A DNA stretch of 64,000 bases from Borrelia recurrentis A1 (GTDB lineage: Bacteria > Spirochaetota > Spirochaetia > Borreliales > Borreliaceae), in the NCBI RefSeq assembly GCF_000019705.1, contig NC_011244.1:682001-746000 (forward strand). The letters are read 5' to 3'. Position numbers and translations under genes: made by a program. Below are positions 60,359 through 64,000 of this stretch, in pieces; within the stretch, counting starts at the first letter, position 1, and each line of letters starts with the position of its first letter. The notes beneath the pieces were generated by a model. It did not search any database, was not told where the DNA came from, and was given only the letters and a program-made list of their open reading frames with translations.

Positions 60359-61582
60359 ATGAAAGTTGGTATTAGTGATATTAGAGTTTTTTTGCCTTTA
60401 AATTGTTTAGATTTTTGTGTTCTTTTAGATAATTCATTGTACAATTCTGATGAAAATTTTTTTGCTAAATTTAATAGAGCCATTGATGGGACTCTTCAGA
60501 AGGCATTTAGGTTTACAGGTACTAATGAAGACAGTGTTACAATGGCAAGTGCTGCTGTTAAAATGATTTTTGATAATAATGATCTTGATTTAAATAATAT
60601 GAGAATATTTCTGGGTGGAACTGAAACGGGAGTAGATCATTCAAAATCAATATCATCGTATGTTTATGGGGCTTTAAAGTTGGCTGGGATTAATTTAGAG
60701 AATAATTTTTTAACTTTTCAAGCTCAGCATGCTTGTGCAGGGACTGCACTTTCTTTGCATAGTGCTTCAAGTATTTTAAGTCATTTAAATGGATCTGAAT
60801 ATGGAATAGTATTTTCTAGTGATATTGCGCATTATAATAATCTTACTACAGCAGAAATTACTCAAGGTGCTGGTGCTGCAGCAGTTTTAATTGAGAAAAA
60901 TCCAAAAGTTTTATCTATTAATTTGTCTGAATTTGGAGTTTATACTGATGATGTTGATGATTTCTTTAGGCCATTTGGAAGTCTTGAGGCTAAAGTGAAG
61001 GGGCGTTATTCTATTGATTGTTACAATAAGGCAAATGAAGAGGCTTTAGCCGATTTTGCGCATAAGAAAAATATGAGTATTAAAGATTTATTTTCTAAGT
61101 ATAGATTTATTTTGCATGTTCCTTTTGCAAAAATGCCTATAGATTCTATGCATTATGTTTTAAAGAAATATTATAGCGAAGATGAATCTGAGAGAAATGC
61201 TTATTTAGAATCAATAGACTTTTATGATTCTATTGAAGCTTCTAAGGAAGTTGGGAATTTATATACAGGATCAATATTTTTGTCTTTAATGTCTTATTTA
61301 AAGAAAGTATTTCAAAAAAAGGATATTAGTGGAGAGAGTATACTTTTTTGTTCTTATGGGTCTGGAAATATTATGGTTATTTATGAGCTTACTGTTGAAG
61401 AGAACGCTCATTGTGTGATTAAGACTTGGGATATTGATAAACTACTTTCAGTAAGGCACAATGCAAATTTTGATGAATATCGAAATTTTTTTGAAAATAA
61501 AATTATTCCACATGAGTCACAAGGTTTTTATTTAAAAGAAATTAGGGAAGATGGATATCGAATTTATGGGTATCGAGCCTAA
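60359..61582 (+). CDS. mvaS: Hydroxymethylglutaryl-CoA synthase
   Basis: This enzyme condenses acetoacetyl-CoA and acetyl-CoA into HMG-CoA, the first committed mevalonate step. It has the nucleophile Cys in [11 protein letters not shown] (about 120-130), FSSDIAHYN and [11 protein letters not shown] catalytic His region is in [11 protein letters not shown], and FCSYGSGNI is near the end. The ATG at 60359 has GGAGG 7 bases upstream; a TTG one codon earlier is in frame. Its end overlaps the next gene by about 32 bases. Corresponds to BB0683. Confidence 0.92.
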   Translation: MKVGISDIRVFLPLNCLDFCVLLDNSLYNSDENFFAKFNRAIDGTLQKAFRFTGTNEDSVTMASAAVKMIFDNNDLDLNNMRIFLGGTETGVDHSKSISSYVYGALKLAGINLENNFLTFQAQHACAGTALSLHSASSILSHLNGSEYGIVFSSDIAHYNNLTTAEITQGAGAAAVLIEKNPKVLSINLSEFGVYTDDVDDFFRPFGSLEAKVKGRYSIDCYNKANEEALADFAHKKNMSIKDLFSKYRFILHVPFAKMPIDSMHYVLKKYYSEDESERNAYLESIDFYDSIEASKEVGNLYTGSIFLSLMSYLKKVFQKKDISGESILFCSYGSGNIMVIYELTVEENAHCVIKTWDIDKLLSVRHNANFDEYRNFFENKIIPHESQGFYLKEIREDGYRIYGYRA

Positions 61583-62630
61583 TATATTAAATAATAAGAG
61601 ACAACAAATTGAAATTTGTTTACAAAGGGAAAATGTTAATAAAAGTGATAATCTTTTAAATTTTGTTAATGTAAAACATGATGCACTTAGTGAGCTTGAT
61701 TTTTGTGAGATAGATACGCATGAGAGTTTATTTGGTTATGATATTTCTATGCCTATTTTTATATCATCAATGACAGGAGGGGTGAGAGAAGGTAATAAAT
61801 TGAATAAATCTCTTGTTAAGATTGCAAATGATATTGGTATTCCGATGGGTCTTGGCTCTTTTAAGCTTATATTTAAATATCCTGAGTATATTAAAGATTT
61901 TTCATTAAAGAAATATGCTGATAATATTCCTTTATTTTCTAATATAGGTGTTGTTCAATTAAGAGAATTTGGTGTTTATGAAATAATTGAAATGAATAAG
62001 AGGTTGGAGGTTGATGCTGTAATTTTGCATTTAAATTCTGGTCAGGAATTGATGAATTCTAAAGGTGGGAGAAATTTTAAAGGAATTAAGGACACAATTG
62101 CTAAGTTTTGTTCTGTGTCCAATTTGCCAGTTATTGTTAAAGAAACCGGTTTTGGAATATCGCCTGATTCTGTTATTAGTTTGTTAGAGCTTGGGGTTTC
62201 TTATGTTGATCTTGCTGGTAGTGGTGGTACTAATTGGGTTTTAGTTGAAGGTATTAAAGAAAAAAATTTAGATATTGCATCTTGTTTTGCTAATTGGGGC
62301 ATATCTTCGGTTTTGACATTGCTTAGTATTGATGAGTCTTTTAAAGATAAGATTTTTGCATCAGGAGGATATGAAACAGGGATGGATATTGCAAAAGGTA
62401 TTGCTCTTGGGGCTCAATTAGTAGGAGTTGCAGCGGCTGTTTTGAGGGTTTTTTATTCGGGAGGTGAAGAGGCTTTATATAAACTTTTTAAAGACTATGA
62501 ATATGTCTTAAAGATGTCTATGCTTTTAAGTAATAGTCAGAATTTGGCACAGTTTAGAACAAATAAATATTTTTTAAGTTATCCATTGATGCTTAATATT
62601 AAGAGTTTTAAAGATTGTTATGAAACTTAG
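61551..62630 (+). CDS. fni: Type 2 isopentenyl-diphosphate isomerase (FMN)
   Basis: This FMN- and NADPH-dependent isomerase interconverts IPP and DMAPP. The protein (359 aa from the first ATG) has [57 protein letters not shown] and a glycine-rich FMN phosphate loop [15 protein letters not shown]. Two ATGs are possible, 61551 and 61566; the second gives [12 protein letters not shown] and neither has a clear ribosome site. It overlaps mvaS and mvaA at both ends. Corresponds to BB0684. Confidence 0.92.
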   Translation: MDIEFMGIEPNILNNKRQQIEICLQRENVNKSDNLLNFVNVKHDALSELDFCEIDTHESLFGYDISMPIFISSMTGGVREGNKLNKSLVKIANDIGIPMGLGSFKLIFKYPEYIKDFSLKKYADNIPLFSNIGVVQLREFGVYEIIEMNKRLEVDAVILHLNSGQELMNSKGGRNFKGIKDTIAKFCSVSNLPVIVKETGFGISPDSVISLLELGVSYVDLAGSGGTNWVLVEGIKEKNLDIASCFANWGISSVLTLLSIDESFKDKIFASGGYETGMDIAKGIALGAQLVGVAAAVLRVFYSGGEEALYKLFKDYEYVLKMSMLLSNSQNLAQFRTNKYFLSYPLMLNIKSFKDCYET

Positions 62631-63870
62631 TGATGATTTTAGAAATAAAAGTATTTTAGATAAAAAACTAGAGATAAAGGATCTTTTAAAATTAAATTTT
62701 GATGATTTTTTTTATGATTCTATTGATGAGAATTTTTTGTCTCATATGATAGAGAATTATATTGGTTATCTATCTTTGCCTGTTGGTATTGTTAAGAATT
62801 TAAAAGTAAATGATAAATATTATAGTGTACCTATTGCTACGGAAGAACCATCTGTTATTGCTGCATTGAATTTTGCGGCTAAAATTCTTAAAACTGCAAA
62901 TTTAAGTTATTCTGTGGGCGAAGTATTAGGTATTGCTCAAGTTTATATAAGCACAGATAAAGATTTAAGTGATATTCTTCTTGGTCTTCATGAAAAAATA
63001 GATCTTTGGTCTAAATCTCTCTTAAAAAACATGGAACTTAGGGGTGGAGGTTTTAGAAGACTTTCTACTAAATTTATTGAAGAGATTGGTATTCAAAAAT
63101 TAAATATTTACATAGATGTTTGTGATGTTATGGGTTCAAATTTATTAAATTCAGTGGCTGAAAAAGTGGCCCATAATATTAATTTAGAATTTGGGTATAA
63201 ATGTGTATTGAAAATTTTGAGTAATGATTCTAATGATTTTTCGGTAAAGGCCAATTTTAAGTTAAATATTAATAATTTGCTTAAGAATAATGAAGAATCT
63301 TTGACTTTAGCGCATAATATTTCTCTTATTTCAAAGATAGGATTTTTTGAAGAAGAGCGTGCTATTACTAATAATAAAGGTATTATGAATGGTATAACAG
63401 GTTTATGTGTCGCTACACTTAATGATACAAGGGCTCTTGAGGCAAGCATACATAAATTTGCCTCAAGAAGTGGTAGATACTTACCTCTTAGTAAATTTTA
63501 TGTTTTTGATGAAAATTTGGTGGGAGAAATAGAATTACCTTTACAAGTTGGAGTTAAAGGAGGTTCAGTTGGTTCTCATGAGGCATCTATGTTAAGCTTT
63601 AAAATTATGGGTATTGATTGCAAAAAGGAGTTTATGGGGATTCTTGCTTGTGTTGGACTTTCAAGCAATTTTGCAGCTTTAAGGGCACTTGCTTTTGATG
63701 GAATTCAAAGGGGACATATGAGATTGCATGTTAATAAGATTTTATATCTTCTTGAAAGAGATTATAATGTGTCTAGTGATGAGAGAGAAAAGATATTAGT
63801 GAATATGAATGAAAATGGAATTTATTCTATTGATTTTGCATTGAAATTTTTAAATGATTTGAGAGCTTAG
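62620..63870 (+). CDS. mvaA: Hydroxymethylglutaryl-CoA reductase (class II)
   Basis: HMG-CoA reductase makes mevalonate from HMG-CoA with NAD(P)H. The 416-aa length and motifs fit the bacterial class II enzyme: the catalytic Glu in [11 protein letters not shown] (about 74-84), [11 protein letters not shown] with the cofactor-site Asp, [20 protein letters not shown] with the catalytic Lys, and [10 protein letters not shown] with the His. Its ATG overlaps the fni stop by 11 bases. It needs reducing power that zwf could provide. Corresponds to BB0685. Confidence 0.94.
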   Translation: MKLSDDFRNKSILDKKLEIKDLLKLNFDDFFYDSIDENFLSHMIENYIGYLSLPVGIVKNLKVNDKYYSVPIATEEPSVIAALNFAAKILKTANLSYSVGEVLGIAQVYISTDKDLSDILLGLHEKIDLWSKSLLKNMELRGGGFRRLSTKFIEEIGIQKLNIYIDVCDVMGSNLLNSVAEKVAHNINLEFGYKCVLKILSNDSNDFSVKANFKLNINNLLKNNEESLTLAHNISLISKIGFFEEERAITNNKGIMNGITGLCVATLNDTRALEASIHKFASRSGRYLPLSKFYVFDENLVGEIELPLQVGVKGGSVGSHEASMLSFKIMGIDCKKEFMGILACVGLSSNFAALRALAFDGIQRGHMRLHVNKILYLLERDYNVSSDEREKILVNMNENGIYSIDFALKFLNDLRA

Positions 63871-63871
63871 T

Positions 63872-64000
63872 GTGAAAGTTAAATGTAAGGTGAATCCTAG
63901 TCTGGCTTTAATTAAATATTGGGGAAAGAGAGATAGATTTTTAAATACTCCTGCTACTTCGAGTATTGCTGTTAGCGTTGATAAATTTTATTCTATAACT
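63872..64000 (+). CDS. mvaD: Mevalonate diphosphate decarboxylase (5' end only)
   Basis: Only the first 43 codons lie in the window; the frame is still open at 64000. The GTG start follows the mvaA stop by one base. The sequence MKVKCKVNPSLALIKYWGKR, then TPATSSIAVSVDKF, matches the ALIKYWGKR opening of mevalonate diphosphate decarboxylases (GHMP kinase fold). The rest of the mevalonate operon (phosphomevalonate and mevalonate kinases) is expected beyond the window. Corresponds to BB0686. Confidence 0.88.
   Translation, partial: MKVKCKVNPSLALIKYWGKRDRFLNTPATSSIAVSVDKFYSIT

Overview
The window is a compact, very AT-rich stretch of spirochaete chromosome. Gene content and order match the right arm of a Borrelia linear chromosome, roughly BB0632 to BB0686 in B. 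burgdorferi numbering. BB numbers here are recalled from gene order, not looked up. Diagnostic genes are recC-recB-recD, a class I lysyl-tRNA synthetase, bosR, the flaA-cheA-cheW-cheX-cheY operon, a complete start of the mevalonate pathway, and purine-nucleoside-type ABC permeases. Protein differences from the Lyme species that I remember (for example in GpmA) suggest a relapsing-fever-group species; that is an inference. I saw no insertion sequences, prophage, CRISPR arrays or other mobile DNA.

Layout. 1-10115 (minus): tRNA-Asp, then recD, recB, recC and pncB read as one tight cluster. 10286-13969 (plus): zwf, a 924-base gap that may hold the ruins of a second nhaC, and an intact nhaC. 14001-17721 (minus): the potABCD polyamine transporter. 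17808-24431: rbgA (minus), nanE-ptsG (plus), then a minus group with a lipase-like hydrolase, bosR and a large unknown protein. 24652-30881 (plus): groEL, a small unknown gene, yajC-secD-secF and an unknown gene. 30878-37240: dnaJ (minus), a HemW-like protein that has lost its Fe-S cysteines, rpiA (minus), gpmA, lysS (minus) and era (minus). 37337-47895 (mostly plus): small envelope genes, a glycosyltransferase-like protein, a cell-wall amidase, flaA and the second chemotaxis operon. 47908-50985 (minus): three unknown genes, one a membrane protein with a voltage-sensor-like segment and a HAMP-like tail, then gph. 51196-59138 (plus): a nucleoside-type ABC transporter and two chemoreceptors. 59194-60258 (minus): mnmA. 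60359-64000 (plus): HMG-CoA synthase, type 2 IPP isomerase, HMG-CoA reductase and the start of mevalonate diphosphate decarboxylase, which runs off the window.

Together the genes show a host-dependent spirochaete. It imports sugar (PtsG), polyamines, nicotinate and probably nucleosides. It makes isoprenoids by the mevalonate route, moves by periplasmic flagella under CheA/CheX/CheY control, and repairs breaks with RecBCD. Base composition is strand-biased throughout: the plus strand is richer in T and G than in A and C even where genes are on the minus strand. Minus-strand proteins are therefore rich in Asn, Lys, Ile, Thr and Gln, and plus-strand proteins in Val, Gly, Asp, Phe and Leu. No switch of this bias is visible, so no replication origin or terminus lies in the window.

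The observations most worth following are the HemW-like protein without its radical-SAM motif, the voltage-sensor/HAMP-like membrane protein, the duplicated domain in CheA, the CheW-methyltransferase fusion, the ATT start of nanE, and the likely decayed nhaC copy.
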